Source: Streptomyces guryensis (GTDB lineage: Bacteria; Actinomycetota; Actinomycetes; Streptomycetales; Streptomycetaceae). From it: 64,000 nucleotides of DNA. The stretch covers positions 1-64,000 of the forward strand of contig NZ_JAJSBI010000039.1 of NCBI RefSeq assembly GCF_021261325.1, in the 5' to 3' direction. Each line of letters opens with the position of its first letter. The stretch's first letter is position 1. The notes under the pieces were generated by a model. That model was not told the origin of the DNA. It searched no databases and saw nothing but the letters and a program-made list of their open reading frames with translations. The translations under genes and the position numbers were made by a program. Shown in pieces: positions 8,709-16,980 of this stretch.

Positions 8709-10404
8709 TCACTTCCCCCCAGCCGCAGGCATCACGGTGGGCTCCGCGAAGAACTGCCAGATCGAGATCACGGCAATGACCTGGGCGATGAGGTAGGCGA
8801 CCTGCAGGGAGTAGTAGCGCATCTGGGAGACGGACAGGAGGAGACCCAGACGACTCTGCCAGTAGCGGCGTTCACCGGAGAAGGTGTCGAGGTCGAGCGC
8901 GATTCCGGTGACGGTGAGGACGACCAGCATCGTCGACGTATAGAGGGCATGGTTTGCGAAGCCTTCCTGGGTGAACCAGCCGCCCAGTCCATCCAGGCCG
9001 ACCGGGAACGGGCAGGCCGGGTGTCAGGGCGAAGCGGGCGCCGCGGACGCCGTTGGCCCACCAGTCGTCCCGTGGTCCTAGTGCCAGGGACGCATCGACC
9101 ACCGACACCTTCGCGGGAAGCCGCTCGCCTGCCGGGGAACCGCTCACAGGCCAGTCGTGCAGCCCGTCCAACTCCGCTTCCAGGTTCTTGCGTTCGGGTC
9201 GGCTGTCGTCCAGGAGCCCTTGGTCGAGGCGGCGGAGTATTGCGTGGGTCTCCCTGTAGTTCCGGGACTTTTCCAGCAGAGTCGCTCGGGCACTGGGGCC
9301 GATGACTGTGGCCAGGGGCCGCCCGGAGGCCTCCAGGGGCTGGGCCAGAACGGCGCTGCGGGCGGGGATCGCCACCACTCCGTACAGGGCCAGCAAGTAC
9401 AGAGGTATCCAGATGACCTGGACAAGTCCGTTGTTCACGTAATGGCCGTCGTCGAGGCCGACTGCGAGAGGGAAGAAGGCAAGGAACAGCAGGCGGTCCG
9501 CCCAGTCGTCCAGGGGCGACGTCGAAGATGGCACCGACGGGGCCGCTGGGGTGGCGCGCCAGGTACGGAGCACGGCGAGCACGGCGAGGCTGGTCAGGAT
9601 CCACGCGTGATCGAGGATCAACTCCTGGCCGTCGGAGGCGGAGTGCACCGCTTCCCAGAGAAAGTTGAGCCGGTGGTCGGTTCCGTACTCGAGGCTTCCG
9701 CGGTCGCTGAGCCAGGTGGCACGCTGCCAGTTCTGCTCCTCCACGAGCGCGAAGCAGACAGCCGTGAACACGGTCCACACGAGGACCGCGGGCACGGCGA
9801 GGCGCAGTTGCAGAACCCGGTCCCGCCCGGGGAAGCGGCGGCTCTGCGGGAGCAGCCCCCCGTCGACGGCGAGCCGCCAGGCCACCGCGACGCAGCCGAG
9901 CAGGGTGAGCGCCATGAGACAGCAGGAGGCCGTGGTCTGAGCGGCGAGTGCGCCGCCCGACGCTTCGTAGGTGTCTGCCCAGCGTGACGGGCGCAGGCCG
10001 AACCACTGCGGCATGCTCATCGTCGCCGCTGGCGGGACGGCCAGCAGCGCACCCGCCGCCCAGAACCGCCAGGCTGGTCGGGCGAAGGAGAACAGCACGG
10101 CGACGGCCCCGAGGGCGAAGGCGTCTCCAAGGAGGATGTTCTGATCCGGCCACGACCATGCCAGGTCGTGCCTCTCCTCGTACCGAAGGATCACGTCGTC
10201 CGTATGGGCCAGCACGAAGAGAACGACGGCCGCGGGGGCCCACACGGCAAGATTGCGCAGAGTACGACGCTGGATGCCACTGGGAGCCGCGGAGCGCCGG
10301 CGATACAGGAGGACCGCGACGAGCAGCAACGCGGACAGCGTCGCCACCCACAGCAGGGCACCGAGCCGGTCGAGTCCCACGGCGATCAGACGATCGCGGT
10401 CCAT
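8709..10404 (-). pseudogene. Multi-pass membrane protein broken by one frameshift
   Basis: From ATG 10404 (MDRDRLIAVGLDRL) the frame encodes about ten hydrophobic segments over some 470 residues, for example ALLWVATLSALLLVAVLLY and VIWIPLYLLALYGVVAI. Near 9000 the frame is lost. A one-base shift restores the reading VGLDGLGGWFTQEGFANHA and continues through two more TM segments (LVVLTVTGIALDLD, VAYLIAQVIAVISIW) to a stop at 8709. The shift sits in a run of G/C, so a sequencing or assembly error is possible; otherwise this is a recent pseudogene of about 565 codons. Family not recognised. A truncated CHAT domain lies in frame directly upstream. Confidence 0.7.
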
Positions 10405-10620
10405 GACCGAGTCGGCACGGGACGAGGCCGTGTGATGGCCGGCGGCGTGCAGGGGCAGGAGGGCGATCGGACCGACGGGGCACCACCACATGCGTGGCCA
10501 GGGCCGGTGTGCCGGGGGCGCGGTGGTGTGGCCGAGGTGTCGCAGTACCGGTTCGGTGATGGTGTCCTGTATCCAGCCGAGGACTTCGAGCAGCTTCTGG
10601 CCCGACACCTTCGCGTTGCC
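10405..10620 (-). pseudogene. C-terminal fragment of a CHAT-domain protein
   Basis: The translation immediately upstream of, and in frame with, the membrane protein contains ITEPVLRHLGHT, then PRMWWCPVGPIALLPLHAAG. That is the signature around the catalytic His of Streptomyces CHAT (caspase-like, HetF/TPR-associated) domains. The family normally continues from this point through the VDR(V)VSSYTPT segment to the catalytic Cys. Here it stops at SVMDR and the membrane protein follows. An in-frame TAG lies a few codons before the GTG near 10647, so no complete CHAT gene is present. The CHAT resemblance is read by eye but the motif is distinctive. Confidence 0.65.
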
Positions 10621-10721
10621 GCCCAGCCGGTGCTCCGACCGGTCCACGGACCGGTCGGCCTATGGCAGCCTCATCGGCTCTGTCTGGTGACCAAGCTCCA
10701 TCTGTCCCAGCCCATGCCAAG

Positions 10722-10789
10722 AGCCCCCCGGAAGACCGAGGGCTCGGGGGCTGATGTCAACGCTGTGGCTGACACCAGTTGTTGACATC
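10722..10789. terminator. Two adjacent hairpins next to right repeat
   Basis: AGCCCCC (10722-10728) pairs with GGGGGCT (10746-10752). Directly after, GATGTCAAC (10753-10761) pairs with GTTGACATC (10781-10789). The second right arm lies inside the repeat copy, so the left repeat copy lacks this hairpin. The pair could terminate the minus-strand transcript arriving from the 18-codon ORF at 10844-10900. Confidence 0.5.
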
Positions 10790-10898
10790 AACGGGGGCCG
10801 ACAACGCAGGATCGGACCAGACAAGACAAGACGTCAAATCGGGCTATGCCTCGACGATTGCCAGGTCAGACAGGTCGTAGCGAAACCGTTGCCGTTCC
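10776..10898. repeat. Right copy of 123-bp direct repeat
   Basis: The partner of 122-244, with identical orientation and 118/123 identities. The offset between copies is 10654 bp. Everything between them (YbjQ genes, LuxR, GNAT, DHFR, IS630 remnant, CHAT/membrane remnants) is absent from the conserved core order, so the repeats probably mark the edges of an inserted or duplicated islet. Confidence 0.85.
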
Positions 10899-10900
10899 AT
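10844..10900 (-). CDS. Possible 18-codon ORF within repeat (or gene 3' end)
   Basis: ATG at 10900 opens MERQRFRYDLSDLAIVEA and stops at TAG 10844. In the left repeat copy the same peptide is kept from the second residue with two conservative changes, but TTG replaces ATG. It could be a short peptide gene or simply the preserved C-terminus of a longer lost gene. No convincing ribosome binding site is seen. Low confidence. Confidence 0.25.
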   Translation of the reverse strand: MERQRFRYDLSDLAIVEA

Positions 10901-11039
10901 CGGAAGTCCCCCACAGCGAGCGCATAGTGTGTGATGCCGTTCCAAGGAGCCCTGACGTCACGTGGGATCACCTGCGTCGAGCGTGACATCACGGCCGCAG
11001 CACCCGATTCGTTCAGTTCACCCCAGGGGGAGTAAGAGC

Positions 11040-12278
11040 ATGCGATCCATAAGGCCGTTCGTCACCGTCCGCCGGGAGAGGGGGGCCCGCCGCAGAACCT
11101 CCCCCGCTCTCGCCGCCGTTGCCCTCGCGTCGGCGCTGGCGCTCACCACCACCGCCTGCAACTCGGGCAACGACAAGGCGGACGGCCAGGCCTCCGCCGC
11201 TTCCTCGGCGACTGACACCGGCAGCAGCGGCGACGGCAAGATCAAGATCCCGGACGACATCAAGAACAAGCTCAAAGAGCACGGGTTCGACATCGACAAG
11301 TGGAAGCACGGGGCCTGGAAGAACTGGAACAAGGACGACTGGCTGCGCGAGGCCGACGACTTCATCAACCCGATCATCAAGGGCCTGTGGAACCCGGACC
11401 GGATGCGGAAGGCCAACGACCCGGACAAGGGCGTCGACAACAACGACCTCTCCGGCGACCAGGGGGTGACCGACCCGACGCCGGCAGCAGTGCAAGCGAA
11501 GGCCGTGGCGCCTACGTACCACGCCAACGCGGCGGCGTCCGGGAAGGTGTTCTTCGACTCCCCCGAGGGCACGATGGTCTGCTCGGCGACGGTCGTGGAG
11601 GACCCGGCCCACCCCGGCAAGTCGAACCTCGTGTGGACGGCGGGCCACTGCGTGCATGCCGGCAAGAAGGGCGGCTGGTACCGCAACATCGCGTTCGTGC
11701 CGTCGTACAACAACGCGGGCAAATCGGCCGCCCAGCTGCAGAACGCCACCAAGGAGGAGGCCGCCCCGTACGGCGTGTGGTGGGGTGACTGGGCGCAGAC
11801 CTCTCAGCAGTGGATCGAGACGGGCGGCGAGACCGGCGGTGACGGTGCCTCGTACGACTACGCCGTCATCCATGTGACGCCGGAGAAGGGCGGCAACGGC
11901 AAGTCGCTGGAGGAGACGGTCGGTTCGGCACTGCCCGTCGACTTCAACGCTCCGGCCGTGCCGAAGGTTCTCAGCATCACCGCGACCGGTTACCCGGCCG
12001 CCGCGCCGTTCGACGGCCAGAAGATGTTCCAGTGCACGGACAAGCCGGGACGGCTGTCGATGAAGACCTCCGACCCGACGATGTACCGCATCGGCTGCAC
12101 CATGACCGGCGGTTCGTCCGGCGGCGGCTGGGTCACGACGGGCTCGGACGGCAAGCCGGCACTGGTGTCCAACACCTCGATCGGCCCGGTGACTTCGGGC
12201 TGGCTGGCCGGACCGCGCCTGGGCGCCGTGGCCAAGGGTGTGTACGACTCGGTCAGCAAGAAGTTCGCCGGTCAGTAG
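11040..12278 (+). CDS. Secreted trypsin-like serine protease (lipoprotein)
   Basis: A 412-aa exported protease. The N-terminus has arginines, a hydrophobic core and the lipobox-like LTTTAC, so it is probably a lipoprotein whose Cys follows residue 38. A charged linker rich in D/K/W leads to a chymotrypsin-fold domain. Its catalytic residues are visible: His in VWTAGHCVHA, Asp in YDYAVIHV, and Ser in GGSSGGGW. This S1-type arrangement (V8-like/trypsin-like) is common in Streptomyces extracellular peptidases. The start is ATG 11040 after a GGGGGAGT ribosome binding site. The gene is monocistronic and is followed by a strong hairpin. Substrate unknown. Confidence 0.9.
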   Translation: MRSIRPFVTVRRERGARRRTSPALAAVALASALALTTTACNSGNDKADGQASAASSATDTGSSGDGKIKIPDDIKNKLKEHGFDIDKWKHGAWKNWNKDDWLREADDFINPIIKGLWNPDRMRKANDPDKGVDNNDLSGDQGVTDPTPAAVQAKAVAPTYHANAAASGKVFFDSPEGTMVCSATVVEDPAHPGKSNLVWTAGHCVHAGKKGGWYRNIAFVPSYNNAGKSAAQLQNATKEEAAPYGVWWGDWAQTSQQWIETGGETGGDGASYDYAVIHVTPEKGGNGKSLEETVGSALPVDFNAPAVPKVLSITATGYPAAAPFDGQKMFQCTDKPGRLSMKTSDPTMYRIGCTMTGGSSGGGWVTTGSDGKPALVSNTSIGPVTSGWLAGPRLGAVAKGVYDSVSKKFAGQ

Positions 12279-12289
12279 AGAGCAACGGA

Positions 12290-12324
12290 GAGCAGGAAGT
12301 GCCGGGCGACCGGCACCCCTGCTC
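12290..12324 (+). terminator. Terminator after serine protease gene
   Basis: GAGCAGG (12290-12296) pairs with CCTGCTC (12318-12324) and the inner TGCCGG/CCGGCA pair flanks a GCGA loop. It starts 11 bp past the protease stop codon. Confidence 0.75.
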
Positions 12325-12362
12325 GTGCTGAAGGCCCGCCCCTCGGTGGGTGCTTTCCAGGG

Positions 12363-13584
12363 GCCGTCGCAACACGTGGTCGTGTTGATCAGGCCGCGAG
12401 CGGTTTGTGCAGGCGCTCGGCCGGGGTTTCCCAGCCGAGCGTTTTGCGTGGGCGCCCGTTGAGTTCGGCGGCGACGGCGTCCAGGTGGTCGCGGGTGTGG
12501 GCGGCAAGGTCGGTGCCCTTGGGTGACTCTGTGTTTGTCGAGCTGGTCGGGATGTCGGTGGCGAGGGTGAAGGCGCCGTGAGTGCCCGTCTTGGAGCCCT
12601 GGTTCCAGGTCAGGGACCGCATGAGGTGGGACGGCAGGGTCTGGACCGTGGTGAGCAGAGCCTCGCGGACGCTCTCGGCGCCGTGGTCGCCGGGCAGGTG
12701 CAGGAGCATGACGTGACGGGTGGCGCGTTCGGTCAGGGTGGCGATGGCCGGCTTCCCGTCCTTGCCGATGATGAGGTCGCCCTCCCGGTGTCCGGGCACG
12801 GCCCGGTCCTCGGCCTCGGCGGGCCGTTCGCTGATCATGACCATGGGGGTGGTGAACCGTGGCCGGCGCTGCTGGGCCTGGCGGCGTGGCCTGCGCCGGG
12901 CGCGGCCGGTGCGCAGGGTGCGGGCCGGTTCGCGGCGCAGTTCGCCCCGGCCCTGGACGTGGAGGGCCTGGTGGACGGTCTCGTGGACCACGTGCATCTG
13001 CGGCCGGTCGGGGACGTGTGGCCGCAGAGCCTGGCAGATCTGCTCGGGGCTCCACCGCAGATGCAGGCGGTCCTGGACGACATCGCGCAGTTCGGGTTCT
13101 GGCCGGTCTTCCCCGGCTCGGGGCAGGGGTCGGCGGGCATCGGCACGGGCCCGGGCGGCGTGCGGGCGGTACTGGCCGTTCGCCGGGTGCCGGTTGCGGC
13201 GGATCTCCCGGCTGTTGGTGGACGGGCTGCGGCCCAGCTCGGCGGCGATCGCCCGGACCGTCGCCTTCTCCCTCAGCCGGTCGGCTCTGTGGAACGGTCG
13301 GACTCGCGCAGGTACCGGGACGGATCAGAGGGCGGCACCACCGCATTGCCCGGTCGTGCCGCCCTCTGATGACGGTCGGCGTTGCGGCCGTTGCGCCACC
13401 GGCGCCCCGGTCTTCTCGTTGATGCCGACGATCCGGCACGCCTCTTTGTTGCTCAGGCCCTGCTGCATGAGCTGGGAGTATGCCTCCCGCTCACGCAACA
13501 GCCGCTTACGCCCCTGAGCCACCGTCCGGATCTCCCGGATCTTGAAGTCCATCGCATCCCCTGGACCGGGGTGTTGCGACGACC
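12363..13584 (-). mobile_element. IS30-family insertion sequence, inactive
   Basis: A 1.2-kb element with imperfect terminal inverted repeats. GTCGCAACAC at 12366-12375 matches GTGTTGCGAC at 13571-13580, and flanking bases also match partly (GG..C side and ACC side). It carries one broken transposase gene on the minus strand. It sits between the protease terminator and hflX. Confidence 0.75.
12389..13552 (-). pseudogene. IS30-family transposase pseudogene
   Basis: The N-terminus from 13552 (MDFKIREIRTVAQGRKRLL, with GLSNKEACRIVGINEKTGA) is a typical IS30 helix-turn-helix. The frame is lost near 13400 and recovered downstream. The catalytic domain is readable from about 12830 (HREGDLIIGKDGKPAIATL, first Asp). 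At the second acidic position the usual DQG reads NQG, in LTWNQGSKT. The segment that normally runs from ATDIPVYF to the NENTNG motif is deleted, and ATDIP is followed almost directly by KGTDLAAHTRDHL. Loss of a catalytic Asp, the internal deletion and the frameshift show it cannot transpose by itself. Confidence 0.85.
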
Positions 13585-13655
13585 ACTTAGAAGGGAAGGT
13601 GCAAGGGGACGGGCCTTCGGCGATTCTCGATTCCGCGGGAATGCAGTCCCGCGGC

Positions 13656-15149
13656 TCAGACGGCCTGTGCCGGGACGTACGGCGCGAGGTCCGCCGCCAG
13701 TTCCTCGTGCACCCGTGCCTTGAGCAGCGTGCCCTCCGGGGTGTGCTCCTCGGAGATCACTTCGCCCTCGTCGTGCGCGCGGGCGACCAGCTTGCCGTGG
13801 GTGTACGGCACCAAGGCCTCGACCTCGACGGACGGCCTGGGCAGCTCGTTGTCGATGAGGGCGAGCAGCTCCTGGATGCCCTTGCCGGTGCGGGCCGAGA
13901 CGGCGATGGAACGCTTCTCCATCCGCATGAGCCGCTGGAGGGTCAGCGGGTCGGCCGCGTCCGCCTTGTTGATCACGACGATCTCGGGTACGTCGGTGGC
14001 GCCGACGTCCCTGATCACCTCGCGTACTGCGGCCAGCTGCTCCTCCGGCGCCGGGTGCGAGCCGTCGACCACGTGCAGGATCAGGTCGGACTCGCCGACC
14101 TCCTCCATGGTGGAGCGGAACGCCTCGACCAGGTGGTGCGGCAGGTGCCGTACAAATCCGACGGTGTCGGCCAGCGTGTACAGGCGGCCGCTTGGGGTCT
14201 CCGCCCGGCGGACGGTCGGGTCCAGGGTCGCGAACAGGGCGTTCTCGACCAGGACGCCCGCGCCTGTGAGGCGGTTGAGCAGGGAGGACTTGCCGGCGTT
14301 GGTGTAGCCGGCGATGGCGACGGACGGCACCCTGTGGCGCTTGCGCTCCTGTCGCTTGATCTCGCGGCCGGTCTTCATCTCCGCGATCTCCCGGCGCATC
14401 TTCGCCATCTTCTCGCGGATCCGTCGCCGGTCCGTCTCGATCTTGGTCTCACCGGGACCACGGGTGGCGAGGCCGCCGCCCTTGCCGCCGCCCATCTGCC
14501 GGGACAGCGACTGACCCCAGCCGCGCAGCCTCGGCAGCATGTACTGCATCTGCGCCAGCGCGACCTGCGCCTTGCCCTCACGGGACTTGGCATGCTGGGC
14601 GAAGATGTCGAGGATCAGGGCCGTACGGTCGATGACCTTGACCTTGACGACGTCTTCGAGGTGGATGAGCTGGCCCGGGCTGAGTTCACCGTCGCAGATG
14701 ACAGTGTCCGCGCCCGTTTCGAGAACGATGTCCCGCAGCTCGTAGGCCTTGCCGGAGCCGATGTAGGTGGCGGCGTCGGGCTTGTCGCGGCGCTGGATCA
14801 CGCCGTCGAGCACCAGCGCGCCCGCGGTCTCCGCGAGGGCGGCGAGCTCAGCGAGGGAGTTCTCCGAGTCCTGCACGGTCCCCGTGGTCCAGACGCCGAC
14901 GAGCACGACGCGCTCCAGGCGGAGCTGGCGGTACTCGACCTCGGTGACGTCCTCAAGTTCGGTGGAGAGGCCCGCCACACGGCGCAGAGCCGCCCGCTCG
15001 GAGCGGTCGAACTGGTCGCCGTCCCGCTCTCCGTCGATCTCGTGGCTCCAGGCGACGTCCTCTTCCATCAGGGCATCGGCCCGAAGCCGCTCGGGGGAGG
15101 TGTGCGCGAAGCGCTCAGTGTCCTGGGAAGGGGATGAAGAGGAGGTCAT
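13656..15149 (-). CDS. hflX: GTPase HflX
   Basis: A 497-aa ribosome-associated GTPase. The HflX N-terminal domain (glycine-rich MGGGKGGGLATRGPGETK linker near residue 225) is followed by a coiled linker of alternating Arg/Lys/Glu. The G domain has G1 GYTNAGKSS, G3 DTVGFVRHLPH and G4 NKAD. HflX splits stalled 70S ribosomes under stress and in actinobacteria affects macrolide tolerance. The start is ATG 15149, with an AAGGA ribosome binding site 5-9 bases upstream on the minus strand. It is monocistronic, beside the M1 peptidase gene on the same strand. Confidence 0.95.
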   Translation of the reverse strand: MTSSSSPSQDTERFAHTSPERLRADALMEEDVAWSHEIDGERDGDQFDRSERAALRRVAGLSTELEDVTEVEYRQLRLERVVLVGVWTTGTVQDSENSLAELAALAETAGALVLDGVIQRRDKPDAATYIGSGKAYELRDIVLETGADTVICDGELSPGQLIHLEDVVKVKVIDRTALILDIFAQHAKSREGKAQVALAQMQYMLPRLRGWGQSLSRQMGGGKGGGLATRGPGETKIETDRRRIREKMAKMRREIAEMKTGREIKRQERKRHRVPSVAIAGYTNAGKSSLLNRLTGAGVLVENALFATLDPTVRRAETPSGRLYTLADTVGFVRHLPHHLVEAFRSTMEEVGESDLILHVVDGSHPAPEEQLAAVREVIRDVGATDVPEIVVINKADAADPLTLQRLMRMEKRSIAVSARTGKGIQELLALIDNELPRPSVEVEALVPYTHGKLVARAHDEGEVISEEHTPEGTLLKARVHEELAADLAPYVPAQAV

Positions 15150-15309
15150 TGGATCCTTACGTCGATGGGGATTCCGGTGCGGCGGTCGCGACAGCAATCA
15201 CTGTGCACAACGTACGAGTACCCCGGGAGATTCCCGCGACCCGTGCCGCGCCGACCCGAAGATGGTCGCACGGCACGGCCCGTCCGGGCATCGCCTTATT
15301 CTCATCGCT

Positions 15310-16860
15310 TCATTTCGCGGATTTCCCAGCCTGCGCGCCGGGCGCGGCCGGCTTCCAGTCCGGGTGACCGGGCATCGGCGGGGTCTTCTCGCCGTACAGC
15401 CAGCCCTTGAAGAAGCCGCTCAGGTCGCGCCCCGAGATCTGGGAGGCGAGCCGTTCATAGTCGGCGGTGGTGGCCGTGCCGTCGCGGTGGAGGTTCACCC
15501 AGGACCGTTCCAGGCGCTCGAAGGCGGGGCGGCCGATCTCCTGGCGCAGGGCATAGAGCGCGAGCGCGGCTCCGTCGTAGACGTTCGGCCGGAAGATGCT
15601 GATCTTCTGACCGGGGTCGGGCGCCTTGGGCGCGGCCGGCGGGCCACCGGCGGCGCGCCAGCCGTCGGAGGCGGCGTATGCGGCCTTCATGCGCGTCTCC
15701 ATCGGCTTGTGGCCCACCTCCTCCGCGTACAGCGCCTCGTACCACGTGGCGTGCCCTTCGTTGAGCCACAGGTCGGACCAGGTCTGAGGACTGACGCTGT
15801 CGCCGAACCACTGGTGGGACAGCTCGTGCACCATGATCGACTCGACGTACCACTTGGGGTAGGTGTGGCCGGTGAAGAGCTCTCTCTCGAAGAGAGAGAG
15901 CGTCTGTGTCTCGAGTTCGAAGCCGGTGGACGCCTGCGCCATGAGCAGGCCGTACGTCTCGAAGGGGTAGCGGCCGACCTTGCTCTCCATCCAGGCGATC
16001 TGGTCGGGGGTCTTGGCGAGCCACGGTCCGAGCTCATTGGCGTCCTTGGTGGGCACGACGTCGCGTACGGGCAGGTGGTGCGGCCCGGTGCGGTGCAGCA
16101 CGGTGGAGCGGCCGATGGACACCTGGGCGAGCTCGGTGGCCATGGGGTGTCGGGTGCGATACGTCCAGGTGGTGGACGTGCCGCTGTGCTCCACGCCGGT
16201 CGGCAGGCCGTTGGCCACGGCGGTGTAGCCGTTGGGGGCGGTGATCCGGATGGTGAACAGCGCCTTGTCGGAGGGGTGGTCGTTGCACGGGAACACCAGG
16301 TGTGCGGCATCGGCCTGGTTGGCCATGGCGAGCCCGTCCTCGGTGCGTACCCAGCCGCCGTCCTGGTCCTTGGCGGCCACGGGGTCGCTGGTGTGCCGCA
16401 CGGTGATCCGCGTCCAGGTGTCCCGGGGCAGCGGCCTGGCGGGCGTGACGACGAGGTCGTCACCCGCGCTGGTGAACGTGGCCGGCTCACCGTTGACCTT
16501 GACCGACTCGACCTTGCCGTGCGCGAAATCGAGGTTGAGCCGGGCCAGGTCCGTGGTCGTCCGGGCGTAGATCGTGGTGGTCGCCTGGAGCGGCTTGCTG
16601 TTGGTGCCGGGATAGGTGAAGGCGAGGTTGTACGACTGCACGTCGTATCCGGGGTTGCCGAGGTCCGGGTAGAGGCGGTCGCCGATGCCCAGGGGTGCCG
16701 GGGGCGAGCTCGCGGCCAGGAGGCAGACGGAGACGGCGGAGGCGAGCAGCGCGGTCGCCTTCAGGCGGCCGGGGGTCCGGGGAGGGCGGCGGAACCGAGC
16801 CGCGATGCCGGGACGCGGGCCGTCGGGTCGTTGGGCCTGGGAGCGCGGGGTGAGCAGCAT
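15310..16860 (-). CDS. Secreted M1 family aminopeptidase
   Basis: A 516-aa zinc metallopeptidase of the aminopeptidase N (M1) family. An Arg-rich N-terminus precedes a hydrophobic signal/anchor segment (LLASAVSVCLLAA, about residues 38-50), which implies export. The gluzincin motif HELSH within MVHELSHQWFGD, with the third ligand Glu in NEGHATWYE, lies around residues 345-370. An exopeptidase GAMEN-like element is less evident. At about 500 aa it is shorter than canonical 850-aa M1 enzymes because the C-terminal domain is absent, as in other secreted actinobacterial M1 proteins. The gene is followed by hflX and preceded by the RSH gene, all on the minus strand. Confidence 0.9.
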   Translation of the reverse strand: MLLTPRSQAQRPDGPRPGIAARFRRPPRTPGRLKATALLASAVSVCLLAASSPPAPLGIGDRLYPDLGNPGYDVQSYNLAFTYPGTNSKPLQATTTIYARTTTDLARLNLDFAHGKVESVKVNGEPATFTSAGDDLVVTPARPLPRDTWTRITVRHTSDPVAAKDQDGGWVRTEDGLAMANQADAAHLVFPCNDHPSDKALFTIRITAPNGYTAVANGLPTGVEHSGTSTTWTYRTRHPMATELAQVSIGRSTVLHRTGPHHLPVRDVVPTKDANELGPWLAKTPDQIAWMESKVGRYPFETYGLLMAQASTGFELETQTLSLFERELFTGHTYPKWYVESIMVHELSHQWFGDSVSPQTWSDLWLNEGHATWYEALYAEEVGHKPMETRMKAAYAASDGWRAAGGPPAAPKAPDPGQKISIFRPNVYDGAALALYALRQEIGRPAFERLERSWVNLHRDGTATTADYERLASQISGRDLSGFFKGWLYGEKTPPMPGHPDWKPAAPGAQAGKSAK

Positions 16861-16980
16861 GGATCACGGCTATCAGCGCGCGCGTGCCGGACGGCGACGA
16901 CTCGCGTTCGGCCCACCCGAATGGGTAGGTCTGGGGTGCGGGTGTACGTCTCAGGCGCCAGGGGGCGCGCGCCTGAGGGC

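Noticed and set aside
15880-15905. Palindromic CTCTCTCTCGAAGAGAGAGAG
   Set aside because: It lies within the coding sequence for SLFERELF of the M1 peptidase. Only the Ser/Leu/Phe/Glu/Arg codons produce it, and no neighbouring repeat suggests a function.
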